Assembly: GCA_964424125.1 (NCBI GenBank)
Contig: CAYRHS010000012.1
Location: 1-30,696, forward strand
Direction of reading: 5' to 3'
Length of the DNA: 30,696 nt
From: CAYRHS01 sp964424125
GTDB taxonomy: Bacteria; Actinomycetota; Acidimicrobiia; IMCC26256; JAOSJL01
The notes under the pieces were generated by a model. The model worked only from the letters and a program-made list of their open reading frames with translations. It ran no database searches and had not been told where the DNA came from. A program made the translations under genes and the position numbers. Below, one piece after another: positions 8,003-16,859 of the stretch (positions within the stretch are counted from its first letter, which is position 1; the number at the start of each line of letters is the position of its first letter).

Positions 8003-8035
8003 CGGCCCGGGGCTCGGGACCTCCGCCCCGGGCCG
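8003..8035 (+). terminator. Strong GC hairpin after prs
   Basis: An 11-bp perfect stem (8003-8013 with 8025-8035; GGCCCGGGGC with GCCCCGGGCC plus a closing C-G) and an 11-base loop start four bases after the prs stop. There is no T tract, which is common in high-GC actinobacteria. Probably a terminator or attenuating structure separating prs from rplY. Confidence 0.55.
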
Positions 8036-8042
8036 ACCCGGC

Positions 8043-8072
8043 TTGGAGCACGTCGCGTGGCGCGGCCAGAAT
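8043..8072 (+). promoter_or_regulatory. Possible promoter for rplY
   Basis: TTGGAG (8043-8048), an 18-base spacer, and CAGAAT (8067-8072), placed after the prs hairpin and about 64 bases before the rplY ATG. The match is partial. Confidence 0.33.
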
Positions 8073-8135
8073 GGAGAGCGGCGGCCCACCGCCACCGCCT
8101 CTGCTCGACTGCTGCACCCGAAGGATCGCCACGCC

Positions 8136-8828
8136 ATGGCTGACGTGAAGCTCGCCGCCAACAAGCGCTCGGAACGGGGGACCCGTCCCGCCAAGCGGCT
8201 GCGACGCGAGGGCCTGCTGCCGGCGGTCGTCTACGGGCTGGAGGACGAGGCCGTGCCCGTCACCGTGTCGGCTCGCGAGCTCGGGCTGATCCTCGGCGGC
8301 GAGGCCGGGGCCAACACGCTGATCAACCTCCAGGTGGACGGGGCCGAGCAGCTGACGCTCGCACGCCAGATCCAGCGCGACCCGATGCGCGGTGACCTCG
8401 TGCACGTCGACTTCGTGCGGATCCGGCGGGACGTCGCGGTCGAAGCCGAGGTGCCGGTGCAGATCGTGGGGGAGGCGCCGGGCGCCAAGGAGGGCGGCAT
8501 CGTCGAGCAGCAGCTCTTCAGCCTCACGATCTCCGCGAAGCCGGCCGACATCCCGCCGGTGGTGGAGGTCGACGTCTCCGCGCTCGAGCTCAACGACCAG
8601 ATCAGGTTCGAGGACCTGCGGCTGCCGCCGGGCGTCGAGACCGGGTACGAACCCGACGAGCTGGTCGTGCAGGTGATCGTCCCCCGCGTCGTCGAAGAGG
8701 TCACCGAAGAGGAGGCGGAGCTCGCCGAGGGCGAGGAGCTTCCCGAGGGCGAAGAGGGCGCGGCGCCCACGGAAGGGGCGGCACCCGCGGCCGAGGGCGG
8801 CGGGGGCGAGACCGCCGACGAGGACTAG
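8136..8828 (+). CDS. rplY: 50S ribosomal protein bL25, CTC/TL5 form
   Basis: 5S rRNA-binding protein of the large subunit, in the long two-domain CTC form (230 residues) related to the B. subtilis general-stress protein Ctc. The N-terminal domain begins MADVKLAANKRSERGTRPAK with GLLPAVVYG, the beta-rich TL5 C-domain includes DPMRGDLVHVDFVRI and GVETGYEPDELVVQV, and a strongly acidic Glu/Ala/Gly tail covers the last 45 or so residues. ATG 8136 is preceded by AAGGA at 8121-8125, a good ribosome-binding site. pth follows after 3 bases. The prs-ctc-pth-mfd order matches Bacillus. Confidence 0.95.
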   Translation: MADVKLAANKRSERGTRPAKRLRREGLLPAVVYGLEDEAVPVTVSARELGLILGGEAGANTLINLQVDGAEQLTLARQIQRDPMRGDLVHVDFVRIRRDVAVEAEVPVQIVGEAPGAKEGGIVEQQLFSLTISAKPADIPPVVEVDVSALELNDQIRFEDLRLPPGVETGYEPDELVVQVIVPRVVEEVTEEEAELAEGEELPEGEEGAAPTEGAAPAAEGGGGETADED

Positions 8829-8831
8829 CCC

Positions 8832-9440
8832 GTGCCGCGCCGCCGACGGGGCGGCGAGCGCACGGGCACGCCGGCCGACTGGCTCGTCGTCGGGCTCGGC
8901 AACCCCGGACGCGAGCACGAGCGCACGCGGCACAACGTCGGCATCGAAGTGCTCCAGGAGCTCGTCGAGCGCCACGATGCCCGGTTGCGCAGCGGCCGCC
9001 AGGATGCATGGGTCGCCGAGGTCCGCGTCGACGGCCGGCGAGTGGCGCTCGCGGTCCCCAAGACGTTCATGAACGAGTCGGGCCTGGCCGTGGGGAAGCT
9101 GGTGCGCCGCTTCGGTGTCGAGCCCGAACGGTTGATCGTGATCCACGACGAGCTCGATCTTTCGACGGCCGTGTTGCGAGTGAAAGCAGGCGGCGGGCTC
9201 GCCGGGCACAAGGGCCTCCGGTCGATCGTCGATCACCTCGGCGACGACCGCTTCCTCAGGATCCGCATCGGGGTCAGCAAGCCGCCCGGCGGGAAGGAAC
9301 GCGGCGCGGACCACGTCCTCGGCCGCTTCTCGAAGCGCGAGCGGTCAGCCGTCGACGTCACGGTCGCGCGCGCGGCCGACGCCGTGGAGTGCATCGTGAC
9401 CGAGGGCGTCGAAGAGGCCATGAACCGGTTCAACGAATGA
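8832..9440 (+). CDS. pth: Peptidyl-tRNA hydrolase
   Basis: Releases tRNA from peptidyl-tRNAs that drop off the ribosome. The 202-residue protein has every family landmark: GLGNPG (21-26), catalytic His34 in TRHNVG, FMNESG with Asn81, HDELDL with Asp106, GGGLAGHKGLRS and RIRIGV. The GTG at 8832 gives a slightly long, Arg-rich N-terminus (MPRRRRGGERTG) before WLVVGLGNPG; no later start precedes the core. Three bases separate it from rplY, and its stop overlaps the mfd ATG (ATGA), so pth and mfd should be translationally coupled. Confidence 0.96.
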   Translation: MPRRRRGGERTGTPADWLVVGLGNPGREHERTRHNVGIEVLQELVERHDARLRSGRQDAWVAEVRVDGRRVALAVPKTFMNESGLAVGKLVRRFGVEPERLIVIHDELDLSTAVLRVKAGGGLAGHKGLRSIVDHLGDDRFLRIRIGVSKPPGGKERGADHVLGRFSKRERSAVDVTVARAADAVECIVTEGVEEAMNRFNE

Positions 9441-12400
9441 GCAGGCTCGGTGGGCTGGCGGACCTCCTCGCCGACGAGCCCGCGCTCGACGCGCTTCTCG
9501 GCGGGCGGGCGGACGTCGTGGCCGTCCCGGAATCGGTACGTCCGCTCGCCGTGGCGGCGATGGCGCGGCGCGCGAGGCGGCTTCTACTGCTGGCCGTGCC
9601 GACGGCGGCCGAGGCCGAGCGCGCCCACCACGACCTCGCCGTCCTCCTGGGAGACGAGGCGGTCGAGCTGTTCCCGTCGTGGGAGACCCTTCCGTTCGAA
9701 CGCGTCTCCCCTTCCGTCGAGACGATGGGTCGTCGCCTCCGCGTGCTCTGGCGCCTGCGCACGGCCGACGCCCCGCGCCTGTCGGTCGTGATCGCCCCCG
9801 TGCGGGCGCTCGTCCAACGTCTCGGGCCCCACGTGGAGGCGGCGGAGCCCTTGATCGTGCGCCCGGGGGCGACCGTCGACCGGGACGCGCTGGTCGACCG
9901 GCTCGTACGTGCCGGGTATCGCCGCGAGTACCAGACCGAGGCTCGCGGTGAACTGGCCGTGCGGGGCTCGATCCTCGACGTCTACCCGTCGACCGGTGAT
10001 CATCCGTTGCGGATCGACCTCTGGGGCGACGAGGTCGACCGGCTGCAGTCCTTTGCCGTTGCGGACCAGCGAGCGACGGCCGACCTCGACGAGGTGCGGA
10101 TCTTTCCCTGCCGCGAGCTGCTCCCGACGCTCGAGGTCCGTCAGCGCGCGGCCGCGCTGGTGGCATCCGAGCCCTGGGGGCGGGAGCAATGGGACCGCTT
10201 CGCCGCCGGCGAGACGTTCGACGGCATGGAAGCGTGGCTCCCCTGGCTCACCGAGGCGGAGCGTCTGCTCCCGGACTTCCTTTCCGACGATGCTCGAGTG
10301 CTCGTGGCCGAACCGGCCCGGATGCGCGATCGCGCACGAGAGCTCCTCGACGAAGAGGCGGCACTGGGGGATTCCCTCGCGAAGACCTGGGGCGCGGCAA
10401 CCGACGACCTTCCGCGCCTCACGCTGCCGTTCGAGCGGCTGCTCCGGCACACGGCCGCACCCGTCGCTTCGCTCCTCGCGGCACCCGACTCGCCGGACAC
10501 GCCTCGGGTGGCGGCGACCCGCTTCGATCCGGTGCGCGGATCGTCGGACACCCTCTCGGATCGCATCCGGCGCCTCGCCGCCTCCGGCTCGCGGGTCGTG
10601 CTCGCGGCCGACGGTCGTTCCTCCGCCGATCGGCTGGTGGCGGTGCTCGCAGCCGACGGAATCGAGGCCGCGATCGTCGAGGACGGCGCCACGCTCGCCC
10701 CCGGGACGGTCGGGGTCGTCGTCGCGCCGCTGGAGCACGGCGTGGTCGTGCCCTCCGCAGGCTTCGCGCTCGTGGCGGAGTCGGATCTCACCGGCCGCCG
10801 CCGCGCGCCACGACGTCGTCGCGAGACACGACGGGTCGTGGATCACTACGACGCGCTCGAACCGGGGGATTTCGTCGTTCACGCGGAGCACGGTGTCGGT
10901 CGCTACGCGGGCATCACGACGCGGCAGCTCGGTGGTGTCGAACGCGACTACCTCTTGCTCGAGTACCGGGGTGACGACCGGCTTTACGTCCCGACCGATC
11001 AGGTCGGGATCGTGCGCAAGTACACGGGCGGCGACCAACCCTCGCTCAATCGCCTCGGTGGTGGCGAGTGGGACAAGGCCCGGGCGCGAGTCCGGCGCGC
11101 GGTGCGCGATATCGCGGACGAGCTCGTCGCGCTGTACCGCGCGCGCCGCGCGACCGAGGGGTACGCGTTCTCCTCCGACACCCTCTGGCAGCGCGAGATG
11201 GAGGAGGCCTTCCCCTACGAGGAGACCCCCGACCAGCAACGAGCCATCGACGACGTCAAGGCGGACATGGAGCAGCCGATCCCGATGGACCGGCTCGTGT
11301 GCGGTGACGTCGGGTACGGAAAGACGGAGATCGCGATCCGGGCGGCGTTCAAGGCGGTCCAGGACGGCAAGCAGGTGGCGGTGCTCGTACCGACGACGCT
11401 GCTCGCGACCCAGCACGGCCAGACGTTCCGGGAGCGCTACGCCAACTACCCCGTCCGCGTCGAGGTGCTCTCCCGATTCCTGACGGAACGGGAGCAGCGT
11501 CGGGTGATCGAGGACGTGCGTGCGGGGACAGTCGACGTCGTCATCGGAACGCACCGTCTCCTCTCCGACGACGTGTCGTTCCGCTCGCTCGGCCTCTTGG
11601 TGGTCGACGAGGAGCAACGCTTCGGTGTCCAGCACAAGGAGCGCATCAAGCGCCTCCGCACGAACGTCGACGTGGCCACCCTCACCGCCACGCCCATCCC
11701 GCGCACGCTCGAGCTGTCGCTCACCGGCATCCGTGACATGTCGCTCGTCAACACACCCCCCGAGGATCGCCAGCCGATCCTGACCTACGTCGGCGAGTAC
11801 GACGAGCGCGCGGTGTCGGAGGCCGTTCGGCGGGAGCTGCTTCGTGAAGGTCAGGTCTTCTTCGTCCACAACAGGGTCCGCAGCATCGAGCACGTCGCCA
11901 CCCGTGTCCGTGATCTCGTCCCCGAGGCTCGCGTCGCGGTCGCGCACGGCCAGATGGACGAGGGAAGCCTGGAGCGTGTCGTCCTCGACTTCTGGGAACG
12001 GCGCTACGACGTGCTGGTCTGCACGACCATCGTCGAGAGCGGGTTGGACATCCCCACCGTGAACACCATGGTGGTGGACCGCGCCGACCGCCTCGGCCTC
12101 GCGCAGCTCTACCAGCTCCGGGGCCGGATCGGCCGCCGCGGCCAGCGCGCCTACGCCTATCTCCTCCACCCGCCCGAGGTCCGCTTGACGGAGGAGGCCT
12201 ACGAGCGGCTGCGGACGATCGGGGAGCTCACCGAGCTCGGCTCGGGCTTTCGGATCGCGATGCGCGACCTCGAGATCCGGGGTGCCGGGAACCTGCTCGG
12301 CGCCGAGCAGTCGGGCCACATCGCGGCCGTCGGCTTCGACCTCTACTGCGAGATGGTCACGGAGGCGGTCGACGAGCTGACGGGGCGGGTCCCGGAGCCC

Positions 12401-12856
12401 GTGCCGGAGGTCTCGCTCGACATCCCGATCGACGCCTCGCTCCCCGACGACTACGTCACGCGAGACGACGTCCGGATCGAGGCCTACCGGCGCCTGGCCG
12501 CGGTGGAGGCCGTGGCGGACGTGGACGACGTCCGGCGCGAGTGGGAGGACCGCTACGGCCCCGTGCCGCCACCGGCCGCAGCGCTCCTCGACGTCGCCCG
12601 ACTGCGCGTCACGTGCGTCGAACTGGGTGTGCGCTCGCTGGCCGTGCACCGTGGGATGGTCCGGGTTGCGGGCTTCGAGCTCGGCGCGGCCACCAAGGCG
12701 CGCTTGTCCGTGCGGGTTCCGGGCAGCGTGGTCAAGGGGCCGAGGGAGTTCGCGGCACCGCTGCCACGCGACGAAGCCGTCGTCCCGGCGGTGATCGGGA
12801 TCTTGGGGCGGCTGGTCCCGACGGGAGACGCGCCGGTAGCATCGGGGTCTCCGTGA
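9437..12856 (+). CDS. mfd: Transcription-repair coupling factor Mfd
   Basis: ATP-dependent DNA translocase that removes RNA polymerase stalled at lesions and recruits UvrA. The 1139-residue protein has a UvrB-like N-terminal region (GELAVRGSILDVYP, about residues 172-185), the RNA-polymerase interaction domain (FVVHAEHGVGRYAGI, about 475-490), Walker A GDVGYGKTE (about 620), DEEQRFGVQHKE (about 722), motif III TATPIPRTL, helicase motifs V/VI with TTIVESGLDIP and QLRGRIGRRG, and a C-terminal TRCF domain. ATG 9437 overlaps the pth stop; the Mfd stop overlaps the next GTG (GTGA). Confidence 0.97.
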   Translation: MSRLGGLADLLADEPALDALLGGRADVVAVPESVRPLAVAAMARRARRLLLLAVPTAAEAERAHHDLAVLLGDEAVELFPSWETLPFERVSPSVETMGRRLRVLWRLRTADAPRLSVVIAPVRALVQRLGPHVEAAEPLIVRPGATVDRDALVDRLVRAGYRREYQTEARGELAVRGSILDVYPSTGDHPLRIDLWGDEVDRLQSFAVADQRATADLDEVRIFPCRELLPTLEVRQRAAALVASEPWGREQWDRFAAGETFDGMEAWLPWLTEAERLLPDFLSDDARVLVAEPARMRDRARELLDEEAALGDSLAKTWGAATDDLPRLTLPFERLLRHTAAPVASLLAAPDSPDTPRVAATRFDPVRGSSDTLSDRIRRLAASGSRVVLAADGRSSADRLVAVLAADGIEAAIVEDGATLAPGTVGVVVAPLEHGVVVPSAGFALVAESDLTGRRRAPRRRRETRRVVDHYDALEPGDFVVHAEHGVGRYAGITTRQLGGVERDYLLLEYRGDDRLYVPTDQVGIVRKYTGGDQPSLNRLGGGEWDKARARVRRAVRDIADELVALYRARRATEGYAFSSDTLWQREMEEAFPYEETPDQQRAIDDVKADMEQPIPMDRLVCGDVGYGKTEIAIRAAFKAVQDGKQVAVLVPTTLLATQHGQTFRERYANYPVRVEVLSRFLTEREQRRVIEDVRAGTVDVVIGTHRLLSDDVSFRSLGLLVVDEEQRFGVQHKERIKRLRTNVDVATLTATPIPRTLELSLTGIRDMSLVNTPPEDRQPILTYVGEYDERAVSEAVRRELLREGQVFFVHNRVRSIEHVATRVRDLVPEARVAVAHGQMDEGSLERVVLDFWERRYDVLVCTTIVESGLDIPTVNTMVVDRADRLGLAQLYQLRGRIGRRGQRAYAYLLHPPEVRLTEEAYERLRTIGELTELGSGFRIAMRDLEIRGAGNLLGAEQSGHIAAVGFDLYCEMVTEAVDELTGRVPEPVPEVSLDIPIDASLPDDYVTRDDVRIEAYRRLAAVEAVADVDDVRREWEDRYGPVPPPAAALLDVARLRVTCVELGVRSLAVHRGMVRVAGFELGAATKARLSVRVPGSVVKGPREFAAPLPRDEAVVPAVIGILGRLVPTGDAPVASGSP

Positions 12857-13995
12857 CGCGCCTTCGCCCCCGCTTCCTCTCTGTCGTCTCTGTCGTCGCG
12901 CTCGCGCTGCTGGCCGGTGCGTGCGGTGGCAACTCGGCGTTGGCCCCTCGCGCGTGGGCCGCCAGGGTGGGCGGCACCGAGATCTCGCGCTCCGACTTCA
13001 CCGATCAGCTCGACGCCATCAGGGGCAACGACGAGCTCAGCGCGTTCTTCGCCCAGGCCACCGGCTTGCCGGTCGACGGCGAGGGTGACAGCGCGGGGGC
13101 CGCGTTCTCGGCGGTGTGGCTCACGCAGATCATCCAGGGCGAGATCGTCCGTCAGGCCGCGGAGGACTCGGGCGTCGAGATCACCGACTCGGTGAAGGCG
13201 GTGGCGGCGGAGCTCGCACCCTCCCAGTTCCTCACGCCCAACCAGGAAGAGCAACTGCTGCCGCCCGACCAGCAGCGGGAGGCGCTCGCGGCGCGCTTCG
13301 AGGCCCTCCCCGCCGCGTTCCGCGACGCGGCGGTCGATCAGCTCGCCGCGCTCGTGGCGTTCGCGATGCCCGAGGGGGACGTCGAGCTCGCCTGCGCCCG
13401 ACACATCCTGGTGAGCACCCAACCCGATTCGCTCACCGGGGTCGCGCCCGATCCGGCCGCAGCGCTGGCCGAGGCCCAGGACCTGCGGGCCCGCCTCGAA
13501 GCCGGCGAGGACTTCGCGCAGCTCGCGGCGACCGAGTCCGACGACGCCGGATCGGCCGCGGCCGGTGGTGATCTCGGGTGCCTCCCGCGTGGCGCAACCG
13601 TGGCCGAGTTCGACGCGGCGCTCTTCGAGCTGCAACCGGGCGAGATCTCCGAACCCGTCGCCACCGACTTCGGCTACCACATCATCGAGGTGACCGATCG
13701 GATCACCGGTTCTTTCGACGAGCTCACACTCGACCAGCAGGCGATCGTGATCACGGCCGCGCTGCAGTCGGTGGACGCGGCCGAGCTCAGGAAGCTCATC
13801 GAAGATGCCGACGTGGAGGTCGACCCGTCCTTCGGCGAGTGGCTCGTCGACGATCAAGGCGCGCGGGTCGAGCCGCCGGCGGGCGCCGACGCGGAGCAGC
13901 GCCCCGCCGACACGGGTGCGACGGACACCGGCTCGACGGATACGGGACCGACCGGCACGTCGCAGCCGGGCGCCACGTCGCAGCCGACCGGGTGA
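12853..13995 (+). CDS. SurA/PrsA-like parvulin lipoprotein (extracytoplasmic peptidyl-prolyl isomerase)
   Basis: Predicted foldase outside the membrane. The 380 residues hold an Arg-containing N-region, a hydrophobic segment and a lipobox-like LLAGAC with Cys24, a SurA-N-like helical region starting VGGTEISRSDFTDQL, and a parvulin (PpiC) domain at about 181-283: CARHILV, AGEDFAQLA, GGDLGCL, FELQPGEISEPV, FGYHIIEV. Cys181 and Cys243 lie within the parvulin domain and could form a disulfide. The last 40 residues are low-complexity with repeated D-T-G units. The lipobox has Ala rather than Leu at -3, so lipidation is likely but not certain. It lies between mfd and mazG with GTGA overlaps on both sides. 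M. tuberculosis has a different lipoprotein (LpqU) near this place. Confidence 0.88.
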   Translation: MTRLRPRFLSVVSVVALALLAGACGGNSALAPRAWAARVGGTEISRSDFTDQLDAIRGNDELSAFFAQATGLPVDGEGDSAGAAFSAVWLTQIIQGEIVRQAAEDSGVEITDSVKAVAAELAPSQFLTPNQEEQLLPPDQQREALAARFEALPAAFRDAAVDQLAALVAFAMPEGDVELACARHILVSTQPDSLTGVAPDPAAALAEAQDLRARLEAGEDFAQLAATESDDAGSAAAGGDLGCLPRGATVAEFDAALFELQPGEISEPVATDFGYHIIEVTDRITGSFDELTLDQQAIVITAALQSVDAAELRKLIEDADVEVDPSFGEWLVDDQGARVEPPAGADAEQRPADTGATDTGSTDTGPTGTSQPGATSQPTG

Positions 13996-15430
13996 GCCCC
14001 CGGGTCGCGGTCGTCGGGCTTGGTCCGGCGGGCGCCGGCCTCGTCTTGCCCGTCGCCCGCTCTCGGCTGGCGGCCGCCGATCGGCCGTTCGTTCGCACCC
14101 GGCACCATCCGGCGGTCGCCGACCTCGAGGCCGACGGGATGGCGTTCCGCCCATTCGATCACTGCTACGAGCAAGCCACTCGCATCGAGGACGTCTACCG
14201 CTCGATCGTGGCCGAGCTCGTGCAAGCCGCCGAGGACGGCGGCGAGGTCGTGTACGGGGTGCCGGGGAGCCCGTCGGTTGCGGAGCGCTCGGTCGAGCTC
14301 CTCCGGGCTGCACCGGTCGAGGTCGAGCTCGTGCCCGGCCTCTCCTTCGTCGAGCTCGCATGGACCAGGCTGGGCNNNNNNNNNNGGACGGCCAGTCCTT
14401 CTCGATCGCGGCTGCCGGTCGCGCCGGCCCGATCTTGATCGGGCAGTGCGACACGGTCGTGGTCCTCTCCGACGTGAAGCTCGCGCTGCTCGAGGCCCTC
14501 GACCCCACCGATCCGGTGACGGTGCTGGCCCGGCTCGGCTCACCCGACGAGGCGGTCTTCGACGTTGCGTGTGCGGAGCTCGACCGCGTCGTCGAACCCG
14601 ACCCGCGCACCTCGCTGTTCGTCGACACGGGGGCCCGGCCGCTCGCGCCGGAGCTCGCCCGCTTCGTCGCGCTGATGGAGCGGCTGCGCGGTCCCGGGGG
14701 TTGCCCGTGGGACGCGGAGCAGACGCACCACTCGCTCGCTCGCTACGTGCTCGAGGAGGCGTACGAGGTCGTCGAAGCGGTGGAGGCGTTGCCGGTCGAG
14801 GCACCCGTCGGCGACGTGCCGCCTGCCGCGTATGCAGCCCTGGGTGACGAGCTCGGCGACCTGCTCTGCCAGGTGGTGTTCCACGCGACGCTCGCGCGGG
14901 AGGCGGGCGCGTTCACGATGGCCGACGTCGTGGCCGGGATCCACAACAAGCTCGTGCGTCGGCATCCTCACGTCTTCAGCGACGTCGCGGTCGGGGGGGC
15001 GAGCGACGTCATGCGCAACTGGGAGCAGATCAAACGGGCCGAGCGGGGGACCTCGTCGCTCGTCGCGGGCGTCTCCTCCACGCTTCCGTCGCTCCTGTAC
15101 GCGCACAAGCTCCAGCGCAAGGCCGCGTCGATCGGCCTGGATCCCGGCGACGGGCCCGCCGCGCTCGAGCAGTTGCGCGCCGCGGTGGAGTCACTCGACG
15201 GGACCGGGGACCCGGCCACGTTCGAGCGCGCCCTCGGGGAGCTCCTCGCCGCGGCCGTGGTCGCGGCGCGCGCCCACGGCGTGGACGCGGAGTCGGCACT
15301 GCGCGGGTGGGCGGCCCGCTTCCGGGCGCGCTTCGAGCGAGCCGAGGCGCTCGCCCGGGAGCGGGGCGAGGACCTGGCCCACCTCGACGCCGAGCGCGTC
15401 GCGCAGCGCTTCGCCGAGGCGGGGCGCTGA
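13992..15430 (+). CDS. mazG: YabN-type protein: tetrapyrrole-methylase-like domain fused to MazG pyrophosphohydrolase (interrupted by an N gap)
   Basis: Nucleoside triphosphate pyrophosphohydrolase, probably clearing non-canonical NTPs. The N-terminal domain (13992-14520) resembles SAM-dependent tetrapyrrole methylases (VAVVGLGPAG, VVYGVPGSPSVAE, VPGLSFVELAW) as in B. subtilis YabN. The C-terminal MazG domain shows MERLRGPGGCPWD, VLEEAYEVVEA, DELGDLLCQVVFHA and HNKLVRRHPHVF with its acidic metal ligands. The usual GPGD of the methylase loop reads GPAGAG here, so real methylase activity is doubtful. The gap changes frame from the 13992 phase to the 14387 phase; about 32 missing bases would fit. 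GTG 13992 overlaps the previous stop. A hairpin follows the stop. Confidence 0.92.
14376..14385. other. Assembly gap (10 N) inside mazG
   Basis: Upstream ends exactly on codon Gly (TRLG); downstream has one base, then DGQSFS. The missing length must be 3k+2. Homologues, as I recall them, carry about 11 residues of the type VDP...LV here, which suggests about 32 bases. Confidence 0.9.
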
Positions 15431-15446
15431 CGGCGGACGCCTGCTC

Positions 15447-15467
15447 GGGGGCGAGGGCGTCGCCCCC
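15447..15467 (+). terminator. GC hairpin after mazG
   Basis: An 8-bp perfect stem (GGGGGCGA with TCGCCCCC) and a 5-base loop, 16 bases past the mazG stop and before the eno promoter. There is no T run. A likely end for the long glmU-mazG transcription run. Confidence 0.5.
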
Positions 15468-15478
15468 CGCGGCGGCCG

Positions 15479-15508
15479 TTGGGGCTACATTCTTCACACC
15501 AGTAACAT
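15479..15508 (+). promoter_or_regulatory. Probable eno promoter
   Basis: TTGGGG (15479-15484), an 18-base spacer and TAACAT (15503-15508). Transcription would start near 15515, giving a leader of about 45 bases with a GGGAG ribosome-binding site before GTG 15561. A second -10-like TACATT lies at 15486-15491 without a partner. Confidence 0.45.
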
Positions 15509-15560
15509 CAGCCACAGGACCATCAGCGACCGTTCATCATCGGGAGCGGGAGACGGCACC

Positions 15561-16859
15561 GTGAGCGAGATCATTCGGGTCGAGGCGCGGGAAATCCTCG
15601 ACTCACGCGGCAACCCCACGATCGAGGTCGACGTCGAGCTCCTCTCGGGCGCGCTCGGTCGGGCCGCGGTCCCGAGCGGGGCGAGCACCGGTGCCCACGA
15701 GGCGGCGGAGCTGCGCGACGGCGGCGAACGCTACGGCGGCAAGGGCGTGCGCCGGGCCGTGGCGAACGTCGAGGGTGAGATCGCGGTGCTCGTGACGGGT
15801 CGTGACGCCCTCGACCAGCGAGGCCTGGACATGGCGCTGATCGAGCTGGACGGCAGCGAGGGCAAGTCGCGTCTGGGCGCGAACGCGATCCTCGGAGTGT
15901 CGCTCGCCACGGCGCACGCGGCCGCGGTCGAGCTGGACCGGCCGCTGTTCGCCTACGTGGGCGGCCCGAACGCGCACGTCCTCCCCGTCCCGTGCATGAA
16001 CGTTCTCAACGGCGGCGCGCACGCGGACAGCAACGTGGACCTCCAGGAGTTCATGCTCGTGCCCGTGGGCGCCGTGAGCTTCCACGAGGCACTGCGTTGG
16101 GTGGCCGAGACGTATCACGCACTGAAGGCGCTCCTGCGCGAGCGCGGCCTCTCGACCGCGTTGGGCGACGAAGGCGGGTTCGCGCCGGATCTCCAGTCGA
16201 ACGAATCCGCGCTCGATCTTCTGAGCGAGGCCATCGAACGTGCCGGGTTCCGCCCGGGCGAGGACCTCGCGCTCGCGCTCGACGCGGCGGCGAGCGAGTT
16301 CTACACGGACGGCACTTACCACCTTGCCGGCGAGGGTCGGGATCTGGACTCGAGCGCCTTCGTCGGATACCTCGCGAGCCTCTGCGATCGTCACCCCATC
16401 GTGTCCGTCGAGGACGGCCTGGACGAAGACGATTGGGATGGGTGGGCCGAGCTCACGCGAGTGCTCGGCGACCGGGTGCAGCTCGTGGGGGACGACGTGT
16501 TCGTGACCGACACCGAGCGCCTGGAGCGGGGCATCGCGACGGGCGTTGCCAACTCGATCTTGGTGAAGGTCAACCAGATCGGGACGCTCACCGAAACCAT
16601 GGACACCATCGACGTCGCCACGCGCCACGGCTACGCGGCGATGATCTCTCACCGCAGTGGCGAGACCGAGGACACCACGATCGCCGACCTCGCCGTCGCG
16701 ACGAACTGCGGGCAGATCAAGACAGGGGCCCCGGCGCGCAGCGACCGGGTGGCGAAGTACAACCAGCTCCTGCGCATCGAGGAGCTGCTCGGCGAAGCCG
16801 CGACCTACCGCGGTGGGCGAGCCTTCCGGGGTCACGGGGAGCCGGAGCCCGGGTCGTGA
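15561..16859 (+). CDS. eno: Enolase
   Basis: Converts 2-phosphoglycerate to phosphoenolpyruvate in glycolysis and gluconeogenesis. 432 residues, the usual bacterial length. Landmarks: AREILDSRGNPTIEVDV at the N-terminus, PSGASTGAHEA, CMNVLNGGAHADSNVDLQEFM, GDEGGFAPDL (Glu near 204), SVEDGLDEDDW, LVGDDVFVTD, catalytic Lys336 in LVKVNQIGTLTET, and SHRSGETEDTTIADLAVA. GTG 15561 gives VSEIIRVEAREILDSRG, the normal N-terminus. It has its own promoter-like sequence upstream. Its stop overlaps the next start (GTGA), tying it to the cell-division-type gene downstream, an arrangement typical of actinobacteria. Confidence 0.97.
   Translation: MSEIIRVEAREILDSRGNPTIEVDVELLSGALGRAAVPSGASTGAHEAAELRDGGERYGGKGVRRAVANVEGEIAVLVTGRDALDQRGLDMALIELDGSEGKSRLGANAILGVSLATAHAAAVELDRPLFAYVGGPNAHVLPVPCMNVLNGGAHADSNVDLQEFMLVPVGAVSFHEALRWVAETYHALKALLRERGLSTALGDEGGFAPDLQSNESALDLLSEAIERAGFRPGEDLALALDAAASEFYTDGTYHLAGEGRDLDSSAFVGYLASLCDRHPIVSVEDGLDEDDWDGWAELTRVLGDRVQLVGDDVFVTDTERLERGIATGVANSILVKVNQIGTLTETMDTIDVATRHGYAAMISHRSGETEDTTIADLAVATNCGQIKTGAPARSDRVAKYNQLLRIEELLGEAATYRGGRAFRGHGEPEPGS

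Noticed and set aside
9584..12649. 1021-codon open frame antisense to mfd
   Set aside because: Long antisense frames are expected in high-GC codon-biased genes; the sense strand encodes an unmistakable Mfd.
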